A stretch of 64,000 nucleotides of DNA from Halichondria panicea (taxonomy: Eukaryota > Porifera > Demospongiae > Suberitida > Halichondriidae): NCBI RefSeq assembly GCF_963675165.1, contig NC_087388.1:4097047-4161046 (forward strand), given 5' to 3'. Position 1 is the stretch's first letter, and each line of letters begins with the position of its first letter. A program made the translations under genes and the position numbers. A model generated the notes under the pieces. It was not told the origin of the DNA. It was given only the letters and a program-made list of their open reading frames with translations, and made no database searches. This document shows, one piece after another, positions 25,501 through 36,106 of the stretch.

Positions 25501-27650
25501 TATGAATAGTGATTCTTGTTTGAGTTTAGGTACTCTTCCACCTGTTTTCTGGAGTCTAGTGAGATCAATTGCTTATTAATGAATGACAATATTCTTGTGT
25601 ATAATGAAATCTGTGATTGGTAAAGCTGATGTTTCTCAGGTGTGTATTCACTGGACTCTTTGTTACATTTTTCGTATTGTTTGTTGAGATTTTGTATCTG
25701 TTTGAGAAAATCATTAATTTCTTGCTGCTGGTTTTCTTCTGGTGGCTTTTGAAGGAAGCTATATGAAGTTGTCGCTTGGTGTACATCTGTTTCGATTTGC
25801 TCCAACACTTCCATCACTCTGACACGAGAATCAATGAGATACAAGCAAAATGCTGTTACGCAATCAATGACCACCCTGTGAAAATCATCGGTATCAAATA
25901 TATCCTTCTTCTCCTTGAATAATTCTGAGAAAGATCTAAGGAATTGACTGACAAGTTCTTTTGGACAAGATTCAAAGTGTGCCGAGAAAAAATCTAGAAA
26001 CTTTTGCACAACGGAACATTTTCCAATACTTTCGAAGTCATGCAACAAAATAATCTGGCTAGTATTGTCACCATCTTTGCTTTCAATACTGTCATCAGAT
26101 TGATTCGGATTGCCAAAAAGCTGATTCTCTGACAAATGCCCATATCTACATTCTAAGAGATGATGAAATAGATCACGGAATTTTAGGAGTGGACCATCTA
26201 CTGCAATCCCTTTGTCCAAGTTAAACAAATCAATATCCTCACCAAAATGTTCAAAAATCAAATAATCAGATCTCGAAAAGTGAAATTGATCGTTATAGCA
26301 AGTACTAGGTACCAAAGCAGCCACCTGCTTTGGAGGGAGCTGAGCTTTTGCCTTATTCTCAGCCAAGCACTCTTCTAGGAGGGATACCTATAATATCATA
26401 GCATGTAATAATTATTGATGATGAATTTACAACTTGAAATAGTAACACAGACCACAAAATGTTTAGGGGAAAAACTAAAAAGCATGGAGTGGGGGAGAAA
26501 AACATTATATCCATCCGCGTATTTAATCTCGAATTAATCTCGATCCTTTACTGCAAATTTTCTAGCATTTAATATAGCACGCATGCATAGTACACACATT
26601 TGTAAGCTATTACAGGCAGTTTTTGCAAAGGATAATAATTGCAATGCTATAACCATGGAATTTAACTGTTCTACTGTCTCTATTATTCCCTACTTCATTT
26701 ATTTCATTTCCCTGCCATTCTACTTCCTTTTAACAAAAAATGATCAGGTATACCGTGATATCAACGATGACAACATTTTCTGAGATCAAAATGAACTTAT
26801 GACATACAGAATCGTCCAAGTCAACAATGGGTATGAATGTACTTGTTTAACGGAGCGTATTACTAGCCATAGGTCCGTGGAATCAATCGTCTACTACCAA
26901 CGTTACATTTCCTTATTTGTAGTGCTGTGTATATAAGCTGATAACACGTTTGATCTAATTTCATTAAGCAGTACAACAAATAAAATTATCAGTATCCAGC
27001 AGTTTGACATGTATATTGCATGCAGGACGATATTAATTCCGCGTAGTAATCCACATCCTCTCATTTGCTCTTGGTTTAACTATAGTGTATCGTATAGCGA
27101 ATATATTTCGAGGGTATAAACTTTCGTGTTGCATGTATATACCGCGAAAATTTTTAGTTATATCCTAGAATATTAATATCGCACACATGCATGCGCAAAA
27201 CACTGTAGTCCACGAAAATTAAATCCACTACACCAATCCTACAGAGTACTATATATAGAGTAAATCATTAAGCTTCTAAGGCATCAAAATCGTCAGCTAC
27301 AAGGGCATATAATTCATGAATAAAACAAGATTGATTCTAACTAACGTCCGAAACACCAACAGGTGGCTATGAGACGGGACTACTAACCAGCAAAAAATGG
27401 ATGGGCCAAGTTGATCACTAATTCCGTAGGAACTGTGATTACTAGAAAAGAGCTGCCAAATAGTTCGATTTTTGGGAGAGCGTAATCTATCTCGGATTGG
27501 CCTAGAGAAACACCAACGAGTGCATGTGGAAACAATCAAGCGGGAGAGAGCCGTACATCAATCCGTCACGTCACTCACAGGCCAATTTAACAATGGAAAT
27601 GATTTATTAACGAGTGTTGCAAGCTGCGCTGTGCTAATACCTCTCGCCAT
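13566..27650 (-). CDS. Giant SecA-core ATPase protein, 4297 aa
   Basis: Exon 1 is 27579-27650 (ATG, 72 nt, donor GTGAGT). Exon 2 is 13566-26387 (acceptor ATTATAG), 12.8 kb and open throughout. The join is phase 0 and gives 4297 aa. Residues about 440-600 are glycine-rich and collagen-like (GSDGDNGRYGNPGG, GGKGGAG). Residues about 2400-2910 match both nucleotide-binding halves of bacterial or plastid SecA: Walker A KTGEGKT (G at 2456), Walker B DEVD at 2563-2566, the LTGTLG motif, ATNKGGRGTDI near 2855-2865 and FGRAARAGQAGSG near 2895. In SecA these drive ATP-dependent protein translocation. About 3555-3690 is strongly hydrophobic and Ala/Gly-rich, with possible membrane segments. The final 500 residues are polar and Lys/Gln-rich. 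Most of the N-terminal 2400 residues match nothing I recognise. There is no evident signal peptide. Exon 1 is the least certain part. Function is unknown. Confidence 0.85.
26388..27578 (-). other. Single intron of the SecA-like gene
   Basis: Inferred from donor GTGAGT at 27578 and acceptor ATTATAG ending at 26388; both sides are phase 0. The long frame continues upstream of 26366 without any ATG until it meets this acceptor, so a 5' exon is required. The intron is AT-rich. Near 27090-27130 it contains ATATTTCGAGGGTATAAAC, also found at the end of the element at 35266-35476. Confidence 0.6.
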
Positions 27651-27720
27651 GTTTTGCTTCACAATAATTATAATTATTGTTGACACTGAACCACACAGTC
27701 ATTATAGAAGAGGAGCTTAA
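27651..27720 (-). promoter_or_regulatory. Putative 5' untranslated/promoter segment of the SecA-like gene
   Basis: Only about 70 bp separate the proposed start codon from the TTAA target site of the element at 27721-28213. Transcription therefore starts either in this short interval or within or beyond the element. I see no unmistakable core promoter motif. Confidence 0.3.
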
Positions 27721-28213
27721 GGTTACGGTAAACAGTTTGCTCATGAATATTCATGATTTCTTATCTGAATGATTTTTTGTGAAACTATAAGTGCCATGAT
27801 AGAAGTTTGAAGCATATACATATCGATGTATCAATCTGTATGACAAGTATCAATCTTCAAAACATCTTTCAGTGCCGTGGAAGCGCGATCAAGTTTACTA
27901 GAAACAACACAAACTAGTAGTCATTTTATACTTCGAACAATACTTCTAGGTTTGTGTTCTTGCTCTGTGTTCTTGCTCTGTGTTCTTGCTCTTATAGGGT
28001 ACTTATTATCATACTGGAGGGCTACTTTTGTTCCAGGCCAGGAAAAACTCACAAAAAAAATATTTATTTAAAATGGCTGAAATGCAGAGCCAAGGAAAAC
28101 AGCCTCTTGTGAGCTTTCAGTAGTATTTTTAAAAATATATCTTTGTGTGGCCTTGCATAATATAGTTAAGCTACAGTAGACTGTAATTAATGAGCAAATG
28201 GTTTACCGTAACC
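27721..28213. mobile_element. TTAA-flanked inverted-repeat element, 493 bp
   Basis: Ends are GGTTACGGTAAAC and GTTTACCGTAACC, with the inverted similarity extending about 24 bp inward (to GTTTGCTCAT / ATGAGCAAA). TTAA flanks both sides (27717-27720 and 28214-28217), the target preference of piggyBac- and Kolobok-type transposons. There is no transposase frame, so it is a non-autonomous element. It contains a 14-bp unit, TGTGTTCTTGCTCT, repeated about three times at 27951-27993. Confidence 0.85.
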
Positions 28214-28671
28214 TTAATGGAATAGACTTTTATCTGATGCCTGATGAATGGATCTTCAAGGATATAGAAGTCAGAGATTAGAAGCATGTTCAATACCAGT
28301 AGAGTCAATGAAAAAGAAGGTGGAATCAAGGGCCGGGCAGTGTACTAGCCACCTCTAACGCCATATAATTATTTTACTACGTAAAAGGACAATTAAACGT
28401 GTGAATAATAGAGAAGTCTAAACTAGGCATAACTCGCATAACTCGAGAACGAAGCATTATTTTGCAAATCGGTTATCCACAAATAAAAACATGACTATAA
28501 AAACTCTTATTTGCACTTTATACACACACTACCGTATACCTCGCTTGCGCATGCATGCGTACCGAGGCATAATAACTATAGAAAAGAAAAGGTCACCAAT
28601 TGAGGAAAATCTACCAAGGCCTATAAACTAGGCCTAACTCTTACTCACTAATCTTACATAGACTTATTAAA
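28214..28671. other. Transposon-rich spacer
   Basis: No gene. The motif CCGTATACCTCG with ACCGAGGCATAATAA (about 28530-28575) recurs near 36670-36705, so it is probably another dispersed repeat end. Confidence 0.4.
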
Positions 28672-28848
28672 CAGGTAATTTTCGTGGGGTAAAATTTTCG
28701 TTATTTTTGTGGGCAGGCTGACCTACATGAAAACGTAGGCGTGGTTTACCGGAACAGTGCAGGCAATGAAGTCAAACGAAATTTTTACTCACGAAAAGGT
28801 CACCGTTTTCGAGTTGAACGAATTTTAACCCCACGAAAATTACCTGCT
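28672..28848. repeat. Short palindromic element, 177 bp
   Basis: Arms CAGGTAATTTTCGTGGGG at the left and CCCCACGAAAATTACCTG at the right are perfect inverted complements separated by about 140 bp. This is a typical miniature inverted-repeat element, though the outer boundaries and target duplication are not clear. Confidence 0.7.
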
Positions 28849-28941
28849 ATATATACGGTAGTCAGTCAGACAAAATGCGGTTTTTGAGCAATTTTGCAAT
28901 GATAAATAGATGTGAATGTTTTGGACTATTATAGCACATCA

Positions 28942-30293
28942 CAGTGGCGTAGGCAGAGGGGGGCTGACGGGGCTAGAGCCCCCCCTTTTGTGCTTCATCA
29001 ACTCCAACTCAGCTTGAATCACCTTGATCTGTCAATCTATTCTGCACTTAGCCTCGATCCCAGGCCGAGTTTTCGCTTTTATAACGGTTAGGCGAACAAC
29101 TAGGCCTGGTACTAGTTGTCTGCGCATGCGTCAGTCGTTCGTCAGATTCTGACGAATGGATATTCTCGTTCACTTTCGTGACATTTATATTCGTGTACTA
29201 TCGTGTACTAGAAGTCAGTTCCCGTTTTATCATTATTGGAATGGCTCTTAGCTGAAGCTTCTCTCTTCTCTGAAGCTTAGAAAACATTACTCTGAAGACT
29301 GAACAACAAGGGAAGAGGTATAAAGCTTTGTCAAGCTTGTTAAGGTCAGACATTTTTGTGTGGGCCCTGTGCTATCAAATCTTGTTCATGTTTGGCAAGA
29401 TCTAGGTAGACTATAGTTTCATCATTAATATGGTGGATCAAGTGAAGAGTGTGAGCTAGAGAACTTGGTGCTGCCATCATTAGCTCGTCGACAATGACAC
29501 TATAACCTGTTTAATACGAGAAATTTAATATAGATCTACACGTATTTAGAATGTCTATTTCTCTGTACAGGAGCAATGGCTAATATCCAGCTATCCCAAC
29601 AGTGCTCCGCTTGGCTATACTAACGGACGAGACTGGACAGTTTGAGGTAAGGGTTTAACCGTCTTTGTAATTATTGTCCTATACTTACAGGACTGGAGTA
29701 TGACCTGCTCGTTCGAGCGTTGCTGGGTAGCTCAGACTGACAGAGGCATCAAGAGAATCTACGTTTTCTCAAGAATTACGAGTTGGGGCCTAGAATCAGA
29801 GAAGTCCAGCAGCCTGCTAAATCTTTTTGAAACGTAATTTGAAGGCATTCAATCATCCTGAAGTTGCCCTGGGTCACTGTAATCGTGCTGCAGCACAACT
29901 GGCAACTCCCCAGGCCCTCTCTATGTGCATCTTTTGTGTACTCACTCTGTGCATTTTCTGTGTACAAATTTCGATTATAAATATTTTTGCCGACCACAAA
30001 TACAAAGAAAATTTGACGCATGCGCAGACAACTAGTACCAGGCCTAGTTGTTCGCCTAACCGTTATAAAAGCGAAAACTCGGCCTGGGATCGAGGCTATT
30101 CTGCACTGTACTGTATGCGTAGTTACTAGAATGATGTCATTCAATGGAAATGTGGGCAGGGTCATCTATACTGCGCATGCTTACTGCTGATGAAAAGTGA
30201 TGATCTGGTAAAATTCCAAGCTATCAGCGCCTGCTCTGGCCCTGCTCAACAGATTTGAGCCCTGCCCTTCCCAAAATCCTGGCTACGCCACTG
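28942..30293. mobile_element. hAT-like 5-bp-TSD element split by a nested Mutator-like element
   Basis: Left end CAGTGGCGTAGG, right end CTACGCCACTG. The flanks CATCA (28937-28941) and CATCA (30294-30298) are an exact 5-bp duplication. The element at 29049-30098 sits inside with its own 9-bp duplication. Removing that insert leaves about 293 bp, close to the 312 bp and 311 bp relatives at 30572 and 35796. Confidence 0.85.
29049..30098. mobile_element. Mutator-like element E1, 1050 bp, 9-bp TSD
   Basis: Ends TAGCCTCGATCCCAGGCC and its inverted complement are part of an inverted repeat of about 80 bp. The flanks TTCTGCACT (29040-29048 and 30099-30107) are an exact 9-bp target duplication. Long terminal repeats with a 9-bp duplication are the signature of Mutator-like (MULE) elements. 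Internal frames (for example minus-strand 29776-30165) resemble nothing known, so it is treated as non-autonomous. A diverged relative starts at 32517. Confidence 0.85.
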
Positions 30294-30571
30294 CATCAGG
30301 GTTATATTCAGTGAGGGGGGGAGGGGGGGGGCAGGACCTCCAGACCCCCCTTACTTAATTCATTTTCTCCCTCAAACCATTAATCAACTTACTCTGCACA
30401 CGTACTTATACATGCACTTAAGGCTAAGAAACTAGCTGTGCAGATCTGTATAACAGGTCTGCACAGCTAGTTTCTTATATCTCTCTGCCATGCATGCATG
30501 GAAAGAGATATAACAGTAAACATAGCAGTCTATATAATTATATACACACACAAGCACACTACCATACTAAT

Positions 30572-30883
30572 CAGTGGCGTAGGAAGTGGGGTGGCTCCAG
30601 GGGCTAGAGCCCCCCCCCCTTGTTGGAGAGCAATGTTTAGCTTGAACTGTTGAGCTAGCTTAGCTACAGCTGCTGGCTGTAGCCAGCTAGCTGTAAATTA
30701 CATGATTATTTCAATGATGGGCTAGGTTTCAAAGTCTTTAGCGCAAAGTGATAGATAACGATTGATCTATGAGCCTAGTCTCGAATTCCAGCCTCTTTCA
30801 GTCTTTGCAAGAATACGAAGTTTTGGAGGGCGTGGCCAGACTACTATGAGCCCCCCCTTGCAAAAAATCTTCCTACGCCACTG
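30572..30883. mobile_element. hAT-like 5-bp-TSD element, 312 bp
   Basis: Left end CAGTGGCGTAGGAAG, right end CTTCCTACGCCACTG. The flanks CTAAT at 30567-30571 and 30884-30888 are an exact 5-bp duplication. It has C-rich subterminal tracts and no coding frame. This is the best single intact copy of the short form of this family. Confidence 0.9.
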
Positions 30884-31421
30884 CTAATGTATGCTTCGGT
30901 GTGCGCATGCGCAGTGAGGTATACGGTATAGTGTGCATGTATGTGTAAGTAATTCTCAACGAGCGCTGATAAGCTTCACTGCATACATACAAATGAATAA
31001 ATAACTCAACGAACCTCTTTCCGTAGTTTCTCATATTCAGAATTTGAAGTACCTAGACTTAACCTCCTTTCTGAAACCTGCAGTCGGCATTCTTCCAACT
31101 TTCCTTGAAGAATTTTCATCTGCAATTGAATCATATAACTTGAATTCTGGCAATCAAATTTGAAATTCATACTTGAGGCTATAAACTATGAAAGCATTAT
31201 TAACTTACTATAAAACCCAAAAGCTTAATTATAGAAGTGAGTGGGTTAATAAATATATTCATAATCAGCACATTATATTGGATGTTAGCCTCGATTCAAG
31301 GCCGATTAAAATACGGCCTGGTACCTATTGCATGGGTGATAGTGCACATGCGCTTCAAATTACCCAGATATGGATAATCATACTACGAACGTAAAACCTT
31401 AGTAAATTATACCGTAAATTA

Positions 31422-31804
31422 CTGTATTTATCTTCTAATTTATCGGACAGCAAAAAATAATCATTTTGGAAATTGTCCGGGTATAATTGGAACAGACTTT
31501 TATAGAGCATACGAAGTGTCCGGAATAATTAGAACAAGCAAGCAGCTGCATGCGAGCTAGCTAGTTTAATAGAACAGTGTGCGACTAAATAGTTGCACTA
31601 GCTATCTAAAACTATACCTATACTCAAAGCTATCTAACTGCAGCACTCTAAGCCTTACTTGCCGTCTATGAATGTAACTCAACTTTTCAAGGTATTGTCT
31701 GGATATTTAGTAATATTGAGTGTCTGTTGTATTAGAACAACGAAAATTGCCCAAAAGAGTGTCCGGGGTAATTAGAAGTGTCCGATAAATTAGAAGATAT
31801 ACGG
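31422..31804. mobile_element. TA-flanked inverted-repeat element, 383 bp, nested in E2
   Basis: Ends CTGTATTTATCTTCTAATTT and, inverted at the right, CCGTATATCTTCTAATTTAT share the core ATCTTCTAATTTATCGGACA. TA lies on both sides (31420-31421 and 31805-31806), as for Tc1/mariner-type insertions. Internal GTCCGGG-TAATT motifs are repeated. The sister copy E3 lacks this insert. Confidence 0.8.
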
Positions 31805-31900
31805 TAGTTCGTTTACTAAGAATATATTACGTAATACTTTATCTCCATGGCTGAGTTTCGTGAAGCTGCATGTGGTTTATGCAATCTATTGCGTTGGTGT

Positions 31901-32117
31901 AGAAGGCTTGAACACTAGTCTAATAAAGACAGAAGAGGCTCTCATCTACATCTACGATCGTCCTATAGCCAGGTTGTCTTCGCAAGTAGCAGTTAAGAGG
32001 CACCATACACTTCCCATAGACTGTACACATCCAAGCTAAGATATCCTGACCATACAGCCGTCATATAGAGGTAGATGAGAGCCTCTCTGGCTTCAAACTA
32101 GTGTGAAAGCCTTCTGG
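31901..32117. repeat. Internal fold-back of the E2 element
   Basis: AGAAGGCTTGAACACTAGT with a following GAGGCTCTCATCTAC is repeated in inverse order at the right (GTAGATGAGAGCCTC, then ACTAGTGTGAAAGCCTTCT). The core of the element can therefore form a second hairpin inside the terminal repeats. The same arrangement is present in E3 (about 36920-37130). Confidence 0.75.
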
Positions 32118-32516
32118 AACAACGGAACAAAGAGCTAAGCTCATGTACATAGATAGAAAATAGAAGAGAGAAAGAAAAAGGGGATTCCCCAGATTCTTGA
32201 ATAAACTAACGCATGCACACTATAATCATGCAATAGGTACCAGGCCGTATTTTAATCAGCCTTGCATGAATCGAGGCTAATTGGATGTATATAGGTACGA
32301 TCCGTTCCACTTGCCTCTGCGGTAAAGTGTATGTTTACCCCTTCACGTAGGCCCATATACTTGGGGAGGTAATTGATACATGCATATAAGGTATACCCAT
32401 AATAATAGTAACTTTCCAAAATCAAACACATTTGCAATGTGAAAATTGCTAAGAGCAGCAAAAAGCGTGGAAAACAAGCAAGCAGAAGATAGTACATCAA
32501 TCAGTTACAACGTCAC

Positions 32517-35105
32517 TAGCCTCGATACCAGGCCGAGTTTTCGCTTTTATAACGGTTAAGTGAACAACTAGGCCTGGTACTAGTTGTCCGTGCATGTGTC
32601 AATCGTTCGTCAGATTCTGACGAATGAATATTTTCGTTCACTTTCGTGACATTAATATTCGTGTACTATCGTGCACTTGTAGTCAGTATCCTGTTTATTA
32701 TTATTGGAATCGATTTGAATGGCTCTTTGCTGAAGTTTCTATCGTCCCTGAAGCTTAGAAAACATTATTCTGAAGACAGAGCAACAAGGGAAGAGGTATA
32801 AAGCTTCGTCAAGCTTGTCAGGGTCAGATATTAAGATCTATAGACTGTATAGTTTCACCATTGATCTATATCTTTAATATGGTGGATCAAGTGAAGCTTA
32901 AGTGTGAGCTAGAGAACTTGGTGTTGCCATCATCAGCTCGTTGACAATGACACTATAACCTGTTTAATACGAGAAATTTAATATATAGATCTACACGTAT
33001 TTTAGAATGTCTACTTATTCTACACAGGAGCAATGCTGGGCTAATATCCAGCTATCCCAACAGTACTGGCTGGAGTGGAGTAGGAACAGGGGCGGTCAGG
33101 GGGCCAGTGGCCCTCCCAACTTCAGAACAAGGGGGCCTGGCCCCCCCAGTTCAAAATAAATTGGCTTGAATGGGCTCACCCTTCCTGAGTTGGATAGGTG
33201 TTCTATTGACAAGGAGAAATGAATTTGTAAGCAGAATGAAAGAAGGATTGCTTTTTTGACGCTTCTGAATGATAATAACTCTTGTAACATGTTTTATTGA
33301 ACGCAATTCTGCTGTATACGGCACATAATTATACATAATGTATACAACTTCGGTATGTGTGTGTGTGTGGGTTTTGAGAGTACAATTAATTATTATAATA
33401 ATTATACACTTTAGTTCTTGTTCAGAGCTTCACACCACCGAAGTGGCCCCCCCAACCTTTTAACTGTTCTTATACTTCACTATGGCTATACTATATAACA
33501 GACGAGACTGGACAGTTTGATGTAAGGGTTTAACCGTCTTTTAATTTTTCCACAGGACTGGAGTATGATCTGCTCGTTCGAGCATTGCTGGTATAGTTCA
33601 GAGGCATAAAGAGAATCTATATTTCTCAAGCAAAGTTTACCTGAGTTACAATTAGGGGCCTATAGAATCAAAGAGGTCCAGCAACCTGCTAAACCTTCTT
33701 GTCAATCATCCCGAAGTTGCCCTGGGTCAGTATAATCGTGCTGCAGCACAACCAGCAGTGAAGCAGCTTTCTATAATTATGTGCATTTAGAAAATGCTTG
33801 TAGTAATACTGCAATCTGATAGGTCACTGAGAGGTCCATTATTTCACTTATGGACCTGAGGTCTTCTAAGTAGGTCTATTATACTGATTATGCCTACAGG
33901 CAAGATGATGTCAAGATTAACTTGTATGGAACATGGCAACATCACACAGTTTATGTTGAAGTCATAGTAACGATGATACAGTGCATCATTAAAAATTTTT
34001 TTTTTTTAAGTTTTGCGTTCTGCATGCAGTGCCGCTTTGCAGCTTTTATCTCTCTCTTGCAGCTACAATAGCTAGTGCTCTAGTGCAGAGCTAACTACTA
34101 TGACAATAGCAACTTTTTATTTGCAATGCGGATTCTCAAGAAACAGAAACTGCCTTCATCAATGTGATTTTTTTTATGTAGACTAGCCAGAGCAAAGCTT
34201 TAACGTTGCTTGAGGCTTGTAGAAACTCTTGGTTTCAGAGTCTTCTTTGTGTTGATATAGCCTAGCTTGCTTAGCACTATTCTAAACCAGTTATAGGCCT
34301 CGTCAACGGTCACTATGAAGTTTTGAGACCCTCAGGCCCTTAGTAGCACCCTCGCTACGCTCGAGATGCTACAGCCTCGGGCCTTCAGGTCTCAAAACCC
34401 CATAGAGACCTTGGACTCAGTCTATAACTATTATTTAGAAAATGCTTGTCACAAATGGTGCAATCTGATTGGTTACTGAGAGGTCCCTTATTTCACTTAG
34501 AGACCTCAGCAGAGGTCTTCTACAGAGGTCCATTATATGTATTTGCCTATGGAAATTTATGTTGAAGTCATAGTAACCATGATGCAGTGCATCATTAAAA
34601 AATAATTTTTTAAAAAGTATATATTTGTGTTCTGCGGTGCAGCTTTGCAGCTTTTGTCTTACTCTTGCAGCTACCAATAACTAAACTAACTACTATTAAA
34701 GTAGAATAGCAAGTTTCTATTAGCAGTTTTTGCTATGCATGGTTCTCAAGAGACGGAAACGGCCTTCAATGTGAGTTTTTTATGTAGACTAGACTAGCCA
34801 GAGCGAAGTTTTAACGTTGCTTGAGGCTTGTAGAAACTCTTGGTTGCAGAGTCTTCTTTGTGTTAATACAGCCTAGCTTGCTTAGCACTATTCTAAATCA
34901 GTTATAGGCCTCGTCCAATGGTCACTATGGGATTATGAGACCCTCAGGCCCTTAGTAGCGCCCTCGCTGCGCTCGGGGGCGCTACAGCCTCGGGCCCTCG
35001 TGGTCTCATAGACCTTGGACTCAGTCTATAACTATTATATATACTCACTTTGTACATTTTCTATTCATTATCTTGGTATAACCGACCACAAATACAATGA
35101 ATATA
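32517..35105. mobile_element. Disrupted copy E4 of the E1-type Mutator-like element
   Basis: From TAGCCTCGATACCAGGCC at 32517 the sequence follows E1 (29049-30098) with small differences. It is broken by an insertion at about 33070-33485 (C-rich, starting near CAGGGGCGGTCAG). A second break holds the tandem units at 33785-35033. Homology resumes at about 35040-35105 (GACCACAAATACAA). The inverted right terminus and second target duplication are missing, so the copy is dead. Confidence 0.65.
33785..35033 (+). repeat. Two tandem units of about 600-650 bp
   Basis: Unit 1 (about 33785-34432) and unit 2 (about 34433-35033) both start ATTTAGAAAATGCTTGT and end with a stretch containing ACCTTGGACTCAGTCTATAA. 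Each includes a GC-rich fold-back around CCCTCGCTRCGCTCG, flanked by GCTACAGCCTCGGGCC. The units sit inside E4. No coding content was recognised. Confidence 0.75.
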
Positions 35106-35265
35106 ATATAACATTATAAGTAGCCTCGATTCCAGAAGGAGAAGAATGGCCTGGTATTCTTTGCATGCATGCGTATGCACGAAATTATTCAGTATTTCAT
35201 CACTGTAAATTTCATGATGCGGACAAAGTACACACTGTCAGAGGAAAATTACATAAGAACATGTG

Positions 35266-35476
35266 GCGTATAGCGGGATATATTTCGAGGGTATAAACTT
35301 TCGCGGATTGACTGTTAGAAAGGTTTTTGCGGATTGGAATTTCACGGAATAGCAGCCTTTCTGCAGCATGCATACATGCGATATTTAATTTGTGGGTATA
35401 AATTTTCGTGGTACATGCTTGATCAGCGAAATCCGCAAACATGTATACCCTCGAAATATACACGCTATATACGGCA
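35266..35476. mobile_element. Miniature inverted-repeat element, about 210 bp
   Basis: GGCGTATAGCGGGATATATT with TCGAGGG at the left mirrors CCCTCGAAATATACACGC with TATATACGGC at the right. Related sequence occurs once in the intron near 27090-27130. The target duplication is not certain. Confidence 0.65.
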
Positions 35477-35795
35477 GCCTTCAAAGACACTACACGTACT
35501 TATCTCTAAGAAATGACACAAGAAATGGGGAACTCAGTCATCTTTGCACAACAGTTAATATAAGATGTATATACTTCATGTAACACAAACTACTTACTTC
35601 AGAATACTATAGTACGCATGCGTTTACTGACTATCAAATTAAACGGATTATCCACTTTTTGGGGTAATAAGTACGCGCAATGTATACCAGGCTGCTTGCG
35701 TGTTCCAGCTGTAACTGCTCAACGGTTACAATGCGACGAAAACTAACAGAACAGCTTTTATAGGCTTCTTGGATTTTGATTCGTGGATTAGACTT

Positions 35796-36106
35796 CAGGG
35801 CCGTAGATATCTTAGGTTTGCAGGGGTGGCAAAATAACAGCTGACAATTTTTACTAAAAAAAAAGGTCAACTGTTATTTCATATCCTCTGAGTATGGCAA
35901 CTTCCAACTTGCTGTGGCACCAACTTAGAGCAACGAGCTCAGAATTTTATCTAAAAAAAAGGTCATAACTTATTCTCAGCAGTCAGCACGGCATCAGATA
36001 GCCCTGCCCACATCTCATTGGGCATGTGCAGATCAATAATTTTAGCAGACTTGAGAATGCCAGGGGGGCAACTGCCCCCCCCTGCCCCCCGCTGTCTACG
36101 GCCCTG
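35796..36106. mobile_element. hAT-like 5-bp-TSD element, 311 bp
   Basis: Left end CAGGGCCGTAGA, right end TCTACGGCCCTG. The flanks GACTT at 35791-35795 and 36107-36111 are an exact 5-bp duplication. Poly-C-rich tracts lie next to the right end. No coding frame. Confidence 0.88.

Larger units (their letters stand above)
31286..32279. mobile_element. Mutator-like element E2, 9-bp TSD, with nested insertion
   Basis: Left end TAGCCTCGATTCAAGGCC and right end GGCCTTGCATGAATCGAGGCTA-like are inverted, and the repeat runs about 65 bp. The flanks ATTGGATGT at 31277-31285 and 32280-32288 are an exact 9-bp duplication. A TA-flanked element (31422-31804) is nested inside. Subtracting it leaves about 609 bp, matching the 598-bp sister copy E3 at 36753-37350, which lies in the opposite orientation. 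Confidence 0.88.

Noticed and set aside
13566..26366. Bacterial contamination as the source of the SecA-like open frame
   Set aside because: The frame has no ATG at its 5' end but a good splice acceptor at 26388 and an in-phase upstream ATG exon. Both flanks are the same AT-rich, transposon-bearing animal DNA, there is no ribosome binding site or operon neighbour, and the protein is far longer than any SecA.
26364..26366. Start of the giant protein at 26366
   Set aside because: The codon there is TTG, and the frame continues seven more codons to a splice acceptor. The upstream exon at 27579-27650 is a better start.
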